Below are positions 23,096-30,911 of a stretch of 30,945 nucleotides of DNA, one piece after another. The stretch covers positions 1 to 30,945 of the forward strand of contig JAEXJU010000318.1 in assembly GCA_023448955.1 (NCBI GenBank). The letters are read 5' to 3'. This DNA is from Bacteroidota bacterium (lineage in GTDB: Bacteria; Bacteroidota; Bacteroidia; Flavobacteriales; Weeksellaceae). The first letter of the stretch is position 1. Every line of letters begins with the position of its first letter. The notes under the pieces were generated by a model that made no database searches, was not told where the DNA came from, and saw only the letters and a program-made list of their open reading frames with translations. The position numbers were made by a program, and so were the translations under genes.

Positions 23096-24337
23096 ATGCC
23101 AGTATTTAAACCATTTAGAGGAATCAGACCTAATCCTGATTTTATTGATGTTTTTCCTACTTACTCTTTAGATAATTTCACTCAAGAAGAAATCAATAAA
23201 AAAGCTCAGGTAGATGACTCCTATATACAGATGATAAAACCTGCTGTTGTAAGCAAATCTAAAGATGTAGACAGAAATCTCCGAAAGATAAGATCTAATT
23301 TTGAAGAACTGCTTCAGGATAAGAAACTGACTCAGGATGATTCTGCATATTACTTATATGAGCAGACTTTGCCAGATAAAACAAGTTTCCGTGGTTTGAT
23401 GGGTCTTGTGAGTGTTGACGATTTCTGGGATGGAAAAATCAAAAAGCACGAATCTACCATCACAGAAAGAAGAATGAAAATGGCCCATTATCTAGAAAAA
23501 GTTGGCGTACAGGCAGAACCAGTTCTTCTTACTTACCATTCTAATTCTAAGGTGGAACTCCTTATGAACCACGAACAAAAAAATGTCCCAATCATTAACT
23601 ATACAGATGATAAAGGCGTGAGGCATAAAATCTGGAGAATAGACAACCGCCTCAAGCTGCAGCAGTTCAAAGAAGTCTTGGATCCTATCGATTCTTTTTA
23701 TATTGCAGATGGCCACCACAGAATCGGTTCTGTTGCGGAGTATGCTAAAAAGCAAAGAGATAAATACAAAAGATCTCACGGAACAGAGCATTATAATTTT
23801 GTATACAGTTTTATTGTTTCTAATCAGTCCATAAAAATTAATGATTATAACAGATTACTTAAGGATCTGAACGGTCTTACTGAAGAAGAGTTCCTGAATA
23901 AATTAAATGACTATTTTCAGATTCACGATAAAGGGGAAGCGCCCTATTTCCCTTCTCAGAAATTTCATATCAGTATGTATCTGGGCGGCAAATTCTACAG
24001 CCTTCACGTAAAGCACAGCATACGCGATGCCAATAAAAATGAAAATGATCTGGATCATCATCTCGTAAATAAATATATCTTTGAGAATATCCTTTCAATT
24101 GAAAATGCTAAACATACAGATAAAATTACTTATCAAAAAGGAACATCAGATATTAATGGTATTGCCGAACTGAAAGAAAAAGTAGATAGCGGAGAATATA
24201 AAGTAGGATTCGGAATATATCCTATAAGCTTTACAGATCTGCTGAAGATATCTGATAAAGAGATCAAAATGCCGCCTAAGTGCACATTGATTGAACCAAA
24301 ATTAATCACAGCATTAATTATGTATGATATGAAATAA
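23096..24337 (+). CDS. DUF1015 family protein (serA-linked)
   Basis: The product is 413 aa. It begins MPVFKPFRGIRPNPDFIDVF, the usual DUF1015 opening (PFR(G/A)-RP). A further hallmark is YIADGHHRIGSVAEY in the middle of the protein. The His-rich ADGHHR motif suggests a ParB/kinase-like nucleotide site; relatives elsewhere have been described as ADP/ATP-dependent serine kinases (SbnI, SerK). That makes serine a plausible substrate here. The gene is translated almost together with serA (3-nt gap), which supports a role in serine metabolism. The precise reaction is inferred, not proven. Confidence 0.88.
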   Translation: MPVFKPFRGIRPNPDFIDVFPTYSLDNFTQEEINKKAQVDDSYIQMIKPAVVSKSKDVDRNLRKIRSNFEELLQDKKLTQDDSAYYLYEQTLPDKTSFRGLMGLVSVDDFWDGKIKKHESTITERRMKMAHYLEKVGVQAEPVLLTYHSNSKVELLMNHEQKNVPIINYTDDKGVRHKIWRIDNRLKLQQFKEVLDPIDSFYIADGHHRIGSVAEYAKKQRDKYKRSHGTEHYNFVYSFIVSNQSIKINDYNRLLKDLNGLTEEEFLNKLNDYFQIHDKGEAPYFPSQKFHISMYLGGKFYSLHVKHSIRDANKNENDLDHHLVNKYIFENILSIENAKHTDKITYQKGTSDINGIAELKEKVDSGEYKVGFGIYPISFTDLLKISDKEIKMPPKCTLIEPKLITALIMYDMK

Positions 24338-24357
24338 TTTTTATATTAGGAAAATCT

Positions 24358-24384
24358 AAGACGGTTAATAAACTGTCTTTTTTT
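24358..24384 (+). terminator. Terminator after the serA-DUF1015 unit
   Basis: AAGACGGTT (24358-24366) and AACTGTCTT (24371-24379) pair with one G-T wobble around an AATA loop. A T7 run (24378-24384) follows. Confidence 0.85.
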
Positions 24385-24397
24385 ATTTATTTTTTAT

Positions 24398-24488
24398 ATT
24401 GAAATTCAATAAATTATAATTTTGAACTTCAATTATAATTGATTAGAGAAAAATAATTAACAAGAGTTAATTTTTATTTCTATCTTTA
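24398..24488 (+). promoter_or_regulatory. Phytochrome operon control region
   Basis: Three perfect dyads line up upstream of bphP: ATTGAA-A-TTCAAT (24398-24410), TCAATTATAATTGA (24429-24442) and AATTAAC-AAGA-GTTAATT (24455-24472). A near-consensus -7 box TATCTTTA (24481-24488) follows. The last dyad covers the place where the -33 element would lie. The rest of the 193-bp gap is AT-rich and shows no gene. Confidence 0.4.
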
Positions 24489-24530
24489 CTCAGCAAAACA
24501 CAAAGGATATATTAAACTAATAATAATTAT

Positions 24531-26732
24531 ATGTATCCGAAAGAATATATCAATTGTGACCAGGAACCAATACATATTTGTGGAGAAGTTCAGGAATATG
24601 GATTTTTACTGGGTTCACAAGATTCTAAGATCACTTTTTACAGTGAGAATATCTTAGATTTTTTTTCTGTAGATTCTGATTTTCTTTTGGGAAGAGATAT
24701 CCGTATACTTTTTGCAGACCTTGGAATTGATGTTAATTGGGACAACTTTTCAGATAATGAAATACTTGCCATTCAACATTTTAGCTTTAAAAATGAAGAA
24801 TATACTTTAAGTATTCACACCCATAAAGGTTTTACTTTTTTCGAGATCGAGAAAGTCCTTCCAAATCATAAAATTAATAAGGAATACGCTGCCATACAAA
24901 AAATACTCAGAAACTCTAATGAAGAGAATATCTGGAAAATTTTACTGGAAGAAGTTCAGCAAATTATAGATTTTGACCGTGCAATGATTTATCAGTTCTT
25001 GTATGACGGTAGCGGACAGGTCATTGAAGAACTTGTAAAACCTAATCTTGATAGTTACCTGGATTTACATTACCCGGAATCTGATATTCCGGCGCAGGCC
25101 AGAGCATTATATCTGAAAAATCCTGTAAGAATAACGTCTCATGTTTCCGGAAAAACCTATCCAATTATCGGTATCATACAGAAAGAAGATATTGACCTTA
25201 CATATTGTGTAACCCGGGCATCATCTCCTGTACATATTCAATATCTTAAAAATGCTCAGGTTGAGGCCAGTTTCAGCACATCCATCATTGTTAATGGTGA
25301 ACTTTGGGGAATGGTTGCCTGCCAAAATTCTGAGCCAAAGCATCTTGACCTACAATCAAGATTACTTGTGGAAACTCTTACCAGAACATCTGCAAATGCT
25401 TTCGCTTCTTTCAGATCACTGGAAACGTTGCAGGAATATCAGAGAATTAACCTGAACAATATTACGCTGCGTCAGAATCTCCTGAACGACGAAAGTTTCG
25501 GTAAGGCTTTGGAAAATAATATCAATGATATTATGAATACTTGCGATGCGGATGGAATTATTATAAAAATCAATAACGAAATCCTTACAGCAGGGAAAAC
25601 GCCAAATAATTCAGATATTGAAAAGATCATAGACTGGAGCAGGGAAAACAATCATAATTTCGAGGAAAATATTTATGTTTCAAATACTTTTTGCCGTACT
25701 ATTACAGATCTTGAAAATTCAGAAACCAGCTGCGGAATTATTATCAGCGAATTAGGCAACAACACTTCCGACATGCTCATTTGGCTTAGAAAAGAACAGG
25801 GTCAAAAAATAAAATGGGCAGGAAAACCCGAAAAGCAAACGACTTCCGAAATCAAAGACGGCGTTGAGATCATTAAATTCTCGCCTAGAAAATCATTTGA
25901 AGTATGGAAAGAATATGTAAAAGGAACTTCATTACCTTGGAAAATTAAAGAAATAGAGTCTGCAAAATGGATAACATCTGTTATTCTGAAAGCTTCGCAC
26001 ACGAAATCTTCTCAGATCCAAGATCTCAATAATCAATTAAAAGAGCTAAATGGAGAACTTGATTCTTTCTCTCACACTATTTCTCACGACCTTAATACAC
26101 CACTTACCGTTATAAAACTAAACGCACAACTTGCAAAAAAACTGCCTGATCCTGAAAACGTCCATAAGACTTTGGATAATATTATCAGCCAGGTTGATAC
26201 GATGAGTGCAATGATCCTTAACGTTTTAGAACTCAGCAAGATTAAAAAATCTGAAATAGAACTGAAAAGTATTCAGGTTGATGCAATGATTACAAAAGTT
26301 GTAGAAGACTCAAAAATTAGTTTTGAATCTCCACATACTGATATCATCATACAAAATACGCCAGAAGTTTTAGGTGACCAGACTATGGTTTATCAGGTTT
26401 TTGGTAATGTTATTGGAAATGCTGTAAAATACTCATCCAAATCTGAAAAACCCAAAGTAAAAATTATAGGAGAAATCGCTGACAATGTTGTGATTTATAA
26501 AATTACGGATAATGGAATCGGTATAGATCAGAAAGAATCAAAAAAAATGTTCAAAATATTCAGCAGAATGAATAATGCAAAAGAGTTTAATGGTAATGGT
26601 GTCGGCCTAAGCATTGTTCATCATCTTATGGAAAAAATGGGCGGAAAAATATCCTACGAAAGTGAAAGCGGGAAAGGAACTACATTCATTTTAAAATTTC
26701 AAAAGCCTAATTATGATTTCCTCAATTCTTAA
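24531..26732 (+). CDS. bphP: Bacteriophytochrome histidine kinase (PAS-GAF-PHY-HisKA-HATPase)
   Basis: The product is 733 aa. In order: a PAS domain with the biliverdin-attaching Cys9 in NCDQEPIHICGE; a GAF domain with YPESDIPAQARALY (Asp185-Ile-Pro) and His235 in SPVHIQYLKN; a PHY domain with WAG (429-431) and the tongue motif PRKSF (452-456); HisKA with phospho-His519 in FSHTISHDLNTPL; and a HATPase with GNVIGNAVKYS, DNGIGID and GNGVGLSIV. There is no receiver domain, so the response regulator is elsewhere. Oddities: Cys17 stands where many relatives have Pro, and the usual ACHH of GAF is ACQN (264-267). It should be a red/far-red sensor kinase using biliverdin from the next gene, which overlaps it by 20 bases. 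The chromophore Cys and fold are intact. Confidence 0.95.
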   Translation: MYPKEYINCDQEPIHICGEVQEYGFLLGSQDSKITFYSENILDFFSVDSDFLLGRDIRILFADLGIDVNWDNFSDNEILAIQHFSFKNEEYTLSIHTHKGFTFFEIEKVLPNHKINKEYAAIQKILRNSNEENIWKILLEEVQQIIDFDRAMIYQFLYDGSGQVIEELVKPNLDSYLDLHYPESDIPAQARALYLKNPVRITSHVSGKTYPIIGIIQKEDIDLTYCVTRASSPVHIQYLKNAQVEASFSTSIIVNGELWGMVACQNSEPKHLDLQSRLLVETLTRTSANAFASFRSLETLQEYQRINLNNITLRQNLLNDESFGKALENNINDIMNTCDADGIIIKINNEILTAGKTPNNSDIEKIIDWSRENNHNFEENIYVSNTFCRTITDLENSETSCGIIISELGNNTSDMLIWLRKEQGQKIKWAGKPEKQTTSEIKDGVEIIKFSPRKSFEVWKEYVKGTSLPWKIKEIESAKWITSVILKASHTKSSQIQDLNNQLKELNGELDSFSHTISHDLNTPLTVIKLNAQLAKKLPDPENVHKTLDNIISQVDTMSAMILNVLELSKIKKSEIELKSIQVDAMITKVVEDSKISFESPHTDIIIQNTPEVLGDQTMVYQVFGNVIGNAVKYSSKSEKPKVKIIGEIADNVVIYKITDNGIGIDQKESKKMFKIFSRMNNAKEFNGNGVGLSIVHHLMEKMGGKISYESESGKGTTFILKFQKPNYDFLNS

Positions 26733-27249
26733 AGAAGAAACAAAATCAGAACACGATAAAACCGAAGAAAGCTTACAATCTAAGAAAATTTTTGACAGAT
26801 CATATACATTGGAAGATTATAAAAATCTTTTGATTCATAATTATTTACTTATCAGCAAATATGAACCTCAAGTCAATAAATTATTAGTTAATTATCCTGA
26901 ATTGAAGTTAGATTTACGCAAAAAAATCAATGCAATAACTACAGATCTCAACAATCTGGGAGTTGATCTTAATAATGATTTTATTGCTGACAAACTTGAT
27001 AACGAAGCCGAAGCTTTTGGAGCACTTTATGTGATGGAAGGATCTACTTTAGGCGGAAATGTAATTATGAAACAGCTTAGGAAAAATCCTGCGTTTGAAG
27101 ATATCACATTCAATTACTTTGGAATCTATGGTGGGAAAACCGGTTTACTATGGCAGGAATTTAAAGCTTTTTTAGATGAAAAAATCAATGAAAAACATTA
27201 TGAAAGCTGCATCACAGGCGCAAGAAAAGCTTATCGGATATTAGCATAA
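26713..27249 (+). CDS. bphO: Biliverdin-producing heme oxygenase
   Basis: The product is 178 aa. The probable proximal heme ligand is His14 in KSEHDKTEESL. The distal helix is in FGALYVMEGSTLGGNVI (the GSxLGG glycine-rich bend over the heme). The enzyme opens heme to biliverdin IX-alpha, Fe and CO with electrons from a reductase. The biliverdin is then the chromophore of the phytochrome. The ATG lies inside the bphP 3' end (20-bp overlap in another frame), indicating translational coupling. It ends at a bidirectional terminator. Confidence 0.93.
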   Translation: MISSILKEETKSEHDKTEESLQSKKIFDRSYTLEDYKNLLIHNYLLISKYEPQVNKLLVNYPELKLDLRKKINAITTDLNNLGVDLNNDFIADKLDNEAEAFGALYVMEGSTLGGNVIMKQLRKNPAFEDITFNYFGIYGGKTGLLWQEFKAFLDEKINEKHYESCITGARKAYRILA

Positions 27250-27279
27250 AAAAAGAGCGAAGTTGATTCGCTCTTTTTT
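27250..27279. terminator. Bidirectional terminator between bphO and the isomerase operon
   Basis: AAAGAGCGAA and TTCGCTCTTT form a 10-bp stem with a 5-nt loop. A-run before and T-run after give a U-tail in both directions, which suits the converging genes. Confidence 0.9.
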
Positions 27280-27281
27280 AT

Positions 27282-28379
27282 TTATTTACTGATCTTTACC
27301 AGTTCCACATCGAATACCAACCAGGCATTTGGCGGAATAACACCACCTGCGCCTCTCTCGCCATAACCAAGTGCCGGCGGAATCAGCAACGTTGCGGTTT
27401 CACCTTCTTTAAGTAGCATAATACCTTCATCCCAACCTTTGATTACCTGTCCAACGCCGATAGGAATATCAATTGGCTGACCTCTTTTGAAGGAATTGTC
27501 AAACTCATCACCATTAATTAGTTTTCCTGCATAATGTACTGCAACAGTCTGTCCAGCCTTTGGAGTTTCGCCGCTAGTGGCTTTAGTGATTTTATAGTAA
27601 AGTCCGGACGGTGTAGACTGCATTCCGGCTTTCATATCGTTTACTAATTTTTCCTGATTTGCAGCAAACTCTCTTTCTTTTTTCAGTTTCTCTTCTTCGG
27701 CTTTTGCTAGATAAACTTTGTTATTATCCTGAATTTTGGATTTCCCGTCGTTGAAGATTTTTGCTGCATCATAATGCTTATAATGATCTCCTTTGCTGAA
27801 AATAGCAACTTTGCTCAGAACAATATCAGTTTTTGGTTTGTCCTGAGGTCCTTTTTCTACTTTGGCAATAGAATCAATCACGGCTTCACCTTTTACGACT
27901 TTTCCAAAAATAGTATGTCTTCCGTCCAGCCAAGGTGTTGCTACTTCTGTAATGAAAAACTGAGAACCATTGGTGTTCGGGCCGGAATTAGCCATAGAAA
28001 GAATTCCTTTTCCTGTATGCTGAAGATCATTTTTCTCATCATCAAACTTGTAACCCGGATCGCCCATTCCTGTTCCCTGAGGATCACCTCCCTGAATCAT
28101 AAAATCCTTGATAACCCTATGAAAGATCGTTCCGTCATAGAATGGCTCACCTTTTTTCTTTGCTTTATTTTCTATTTTACCTTCGGCAAGTCCGACAAAA
28201 TTAGCAACTGTTACAGGAGATTTTTCATCTTCGAATTTTACTAAAATATCACCTTTGCTTGTTGTAAGATTACCATACAATCCGTCTGGCAGGCTTTTGT
28301 AAGTTTCTTTGTCTATTTCCAATGTTTTACAATTTAATAATGTTAATAATGTTATAGATAATGCTATAATTTTTTTCAT
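27282..28379 (-). CDS. Cyclophilin-FKBP double-domain peptidyl-prolyl isomerase lipoprotein
   Basis: The product is 365 aa. A lipoprotein signal peptide ends in LLTLLNC (Cys17). The cyclophilin domain (about 35-205) shows FHRVIKDFMIQGGDPQGTGMG and SMANSGPNTNGSQFFIT (active-site region). A Lys/Glu-rich linker (about 205-250) follows, then an FKBP domain (about 258-365) with VAVHYAGKLINGDEFDNS, VIKGWDEGIMLLKEGE and PPALGYGERGAGGVIPPNAWLVFDVELV. The two unrelated isomerase folds in one chain would act on prolyl bonds of periplasmic or membrane-bound proteins. It lies 21 bases after a smaller FKBP lipoprotein gene (operon). Confidence 0.93.
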   Translation of the reverse strand: MKKIIALSITLLTLLNCKTLEIDKETYKSLPDGLYGNLTTSKGDILVKFEDEKSPVTVANFVGLAEGKIENKAKKKGEPFYDGTIFHRVIKDFMIQGGDPQGTGMGDPGYKFDDEKNDLQHTGKGILSMANSGPNTNGSQFFITEVATPWLDGRHTIFGKVVKGEAVIDSIAKVEKGPQDKPKTDIVLSKVAIFSKGDHYKHYDAAKIFNDGKSKIQDNNKVYLAKAEEEKLKKEREFAANQEKLVNDMKAGMQSTPSGLYYKITKATSGETPKAGQTVAVHYAGKLINGDEFDNSFKRGQPIDIPIGVGQVIKGWDEGIMLLKEGETATLLIPPALGYGERGAGGVIPPNAWLVFDVELVKISK

Positions 28380-28400
28380 TGTTTATAAGCGTTTATATTT

Positions 28401-28910
28401 TTACAATACTTTTACTTTGATGATGAGGGGCATATCATTAGATATTTTTTTATTGTCACCATAAGTTCCGTATGCCAGAACAGATGGCACCAGAATTTCT
28501 GCCTCTTCTCCTTTATTAAGATAACGGATAACATCTTCCACTGCATCCATTTCCTGAAAATGACCAAATTCTACATCTATATTTTTAACAGGAGTTTCAT
28601 AGAGTTTGACTCTGTCAAAATCATAAATAAAATACTGATAAGATACTTTTTCGCCATTGTTTTTTCTGGGTTTGTTTTCCAATCCTTCAATATTAACCCA
28701 GTAATTCATTCCCATTGGATAATAGCTGGTTTTCTGAGCCTTGATCCAGTCTTCAATCTGAGTTCTTTCCAGGGTATTCAGATCTTTAGATCTCTTTTTG
28801 GATACTTCCAGCTCACTCTCTGACATAAATTGTTCTTCAGGATGCTGAACAGGCTGCTGTTTGGTACAGGCAACAATTGTTATAAAAGATAAATAGAATA
28901 ATTTTTTCAT
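28401..28910 (-). CDS. gldI: GldI-like FKBP-type isomerase lipoprotein
   Basis: The product is 169 aa. Signal peptide and lipobox: MKKLFYLSFITIVAC (Cys15). The rest is an FKBP-like fold (VSYQYFIYDFDRVKLYE; DAVEDVIRYLNKGEEAEILVPSVLAYGTYGD; MPLIIKVKV), less conserved in the active site than the neighbour. Its length, lipobox and pairing with a second isomerase fit GldI, the gliding/T9SS-associated lipoprotein of Flavobacteriia. A plain FKBP lipoprotein cannot be excluded. No clear -7 box; the best is TAATTTCG at 28951-28958 (one mismatch). Confidence 0.65.
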   Translation of the reverse strand: MKKLFYLSFITIVACTKQQPVQHPEEQFMSESELEVSKKRSKDLNTLERTQIEDWIKAQKTSYYPMGMNYWVNIEGLENKPRKNNGEKVSYQYFIYDFDRVKLYETPVKNIDVEFGHFQEMDAVEDVIRYLNKGEEAEILVPSVLAYGTYGDNKKISNDMPLIIKVKVL

Positions 28911-28992
28911 TGTTTTTTTAGCTTTTTGGAAGGACCCCAGTAAACTTTTGCGAAATTAAGAATTTTAAAAAGACTTATCACTATTATAAAAT

Positions 28993-29015
28993 AAAAACCG
29001 GAAACTAATTTCCGG
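28993..29015 (-). terminator. Terminator after ilvE
   Basis: On the reverse strand CCGGAAA and TTTCCGG (29015-29009 and 29004-28998) form a 7-bp stem with a 4-nt loop, followed by T5 (28997-28993). It sits about 28 bases after the ilvE stop. Confidence 0.8.
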
Positions 29016-29043
29016 CTTTTATCTCTTAGAATATTTCAATTAC

Positions 29044-30120
29044 TTAATTCTGTAAACTGTATGCTTTTTCTTCTACCAGAACTCTCCAACCAAATGGATC
29101 TTCTGACTGATTGGTGTGGATATTTACCAGATCATTTTTAAGCATAGCCGCAAAGCTTTCTTCTTCCGATAGCTGAGGCAACAACAAATGCTCTCCCTGA
29201 TATCCCAAAGCCTGGAAAATGCTTGTAACCACAGCAGTTCCTACACCCCAGACTTCTTTCAATGTACCATTTTTCTGAGCTTCTACCACATCAGAAACTT
29301 TTACATTGTCTACAACAACTTCGATTCCTCTTTTTTTAGCAAGCTGAATAAAACTATCTCTTGTGACACCATCCAATATTTTGTCCGATGTTTTAGGCGT
29401 ATAAATCGTGTCATTGATTCTTACAAAAACATTCATAGTTCCACTTTCCTCAAAATATTCGTGGGAACAGTCATCTGTCCAGATAATCTGCTCATATCCT
29501 TCTTCTATAGCTAATTGGGTCGGATAAAAAGATGCAGCATAGTTTCCGGCAGCTTTTGCTGCACCCACGCCTCCACTTGCCGCTCTGGAATAATGATCTG
29601 CAATTTTAACAGATACTGGTGCGGTGTAATAATTCTTGGCTGGTGTTGCAACTATTGCAAACATGTATTTTTCAGAGATTCTTGCTTTCAGAGCTTCTTC
29701 TGTTGCAAATAATAATGGTCTCAAATATAGTGACATACCTTCTCCTTTAGGGATCCATTCTCTATCTATATCTACAAGAGCCTTTAGTCCACCTAGAAAC
29801 ATTTCTTCGGTAATCTCAGGAATAGCAAGTCGTTTTGCAGATTTATTAATACGCTCGAAGTTTTTTTCCGGGCGGAACAGAAAAACCTGATTATCATTAT
29901 CCTTATAAGCTTTCATTCCTTCAAAACAAGCCTGTCCGTAGTTTACACCCATCATTGCAGGAGTGAAACCAATCGGGCCGTATGGAACCAGCTGCAGATC
30001 TCCCCATTTTCCGTTTTCATATTCACAAATAATCATGTGATCTATAAATGTATTTCCGAATGAAAAGTTATTTGGATCAAATGAAGAGATTCTTGGGTTT
30101 GAAGTTCTTTGAATTATCAT
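29044..30120 (-). CDS. ilvE: Branched-chain amino acid aminotransferase
   Basis: The product is 358 aa, fold type IV, BCAT II type. Motifs: GVNYGQACFEGMKAY near the N-terminus, SLYLRPLLFAT, the PLP Lys in GGVGAAKAAGNYAAS, the family segment EESGTMNVFV and LDGVTRDSFIQLA. It interconverts Leu, Ile and Val with their 2-oxo acids using glutamate/2-oxoglutarate. It stands alone rather than in an ilv operon, with a near-consensus promoter and its own terminator. The ATG at 30120 follows an AT-rich leader of about 20 nt. Confidence 0.96.
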   Translation of the reverse strand: MIIQRTSNPRISSFDPNNFSFGNTFIDHMIICEYENGKWGDLQLVPYGPIGFTPAMMGVNYGQACFEGMKAYKDNDNQVFLFRPEKNFERINKSAKRLAIPEITEEMFLGGLKALVDIDREWIPKGEGMSLYLRPLLFATEEALKARISEKYMFAIVATPAKNYYTAPVSVKIADHYSRAASGGVGAAKAAGNYAASFYPTQLAIEEGYEQIIWTDDCSHEYFEESGTMNVFVRINDTIYTPKTSDKILDGVTRDSFIQLAKKRGIEVVVDNVKVSDVVEAQKNGTLKEVWGVGTAVVTSIFQALGYQGEHLLLPQLSEEESFAAMLKNDLVNIHTNQSEDPFGWRVLVEEKAYSLQN

Positions 30121-30145
30121 TTTTTAATTTTTTAATGAGGTATTA

Positions 30146-30175
30146 CAAATATATAATAATTTTTCAATAATCAAA
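30146..30175 (-). promoter_or_regulatory. Promoter of ilvE
   Basis: On the reverse strand TTTG (30175-30172) is followed after 18 bases by TATATTTG (30153-30146). Both boxes match the Bacteroidota consensus. It ends 25 bases upstream of the ATG. Confidence 0.75.
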
Positions 30176-30183
30176 ATTTAGTT

Positions 30184-30191
30184 TAAATTTG
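30184..30191 (+). promoter_or_regulatory. -7 box of mnmD
   Basis: TAAATTTG is a full TAnnTTTG match, 12 bases upstream of the TTG start at 30204. The -33 element is not evident. The short distance predicts an mRNA with a leader of only a few bases. Confidence 0.5.
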
Positions 30192-30203
30192 TAAAAAAAT
30201 ACT

Positions 30204-30878
30204 TTGAAAAGAGAATTAATACATACAAAGGATGGAAGTAAAACTTTGCTAATCAAAGAATTAGAAGAAACTTACCATTCAAAACATGGTGCTTTACAAG
30301 AAGCAATTCACGTATTTATTAAAAATGGAATAAATTTAATAAATGATTACGAAATTAATATTTTAGAGTTAGGTTTTGGAACAGGTCTTAACGTTTTAGT
30401 AACATTTGATGAATATTTGAGAAATGATAAAAATCATAATATCAATTATTTTGGCATCGAAAAATATCCGATTTTTTTACAAGAAGCTTCAGAATTGTCT
30501 TATTCTGAATTATTTCCGAGCAAAATCCTGAAAGATCTTTCATTAAAAATCCATGAAACTGAATGGGAAATACCTGTAAAAATTGATGACAATTTTACCC
30601 TAACAAAGATCAAAGATGACTTTTTTAACATAAAAAATGTTAATTTACCTCCAATTGATCTCGTATATTTTGACTGCTTTGGAGCAAGAGTTCAGCCAGA
30701 TCTTTGGGAGCAGGAAATTTTTGAGATCGTAGCTTCTAAAATGAAAACCGGCGGATTACTCACTACTTATTCATCTAAAGGCAGCGTAAGAAGAATATTA
30801 AAAGAACTTAATTTCGAGGTAGAAAAAAAACAGGGACCTCCCGGAAAAAGAGAAATGATCAACGCCTGGAAAAAATAA
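30204..30878 (+). CDS. mnmD: tRNA (5-methylaminomethyl-2-thiouridine34) methyltransferase MnmD
   Basis: The product is 224 aa. It matches the N-terminal methyltransferase half of MnmC (DUF752): HSKHGALQEAIHVFI, SAM motif ILELGFGTGLNVLVTF, FGIEKYP, the DLVYFDCFGARVQPDLW motif and the C-terminal GPPGKREMINAW. It methylates the aminomethyl group at U34 of certain tRNAs. The MnmC oxidase half is absent, as in many bacteria where MnmD stands alone. The start is a TTG: an in-frame TAA lies 12 bases upstream and no early ATG exists. It is divergent from ilvE. Confidence 0.92.
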   Translation: MKRELIHTKDGSKTLLIKELEETYHSKHGALQEAIHVFIKNGINLINDYEINILELGFGTGLNVLVTFDEYLRNDKNHNINYFGIEKYPIFLQEASELSYSELFPSKILKDLSLKIHETEWEIPVKIDDNFTLTKIKDDFFNIKNVNLPPIDLVYFDCFGARVQPDLWEQEIFEIVASKMKTGGLLTTYSSKGSVRRILKELNFEVEKKQGPPGKREMINAWKK

Positions 30879-30911
30879 TTTCACTAAATTAGGCATCAAA
30901 AATCCAGTTCT

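Noticed and set aside
27774..28244. 156-aa forward frame opposite the cyclophilin-FKBP gene
   Set aside because: It overlaps conserved isomerase motifs on the other strand and has no recognisable domain.
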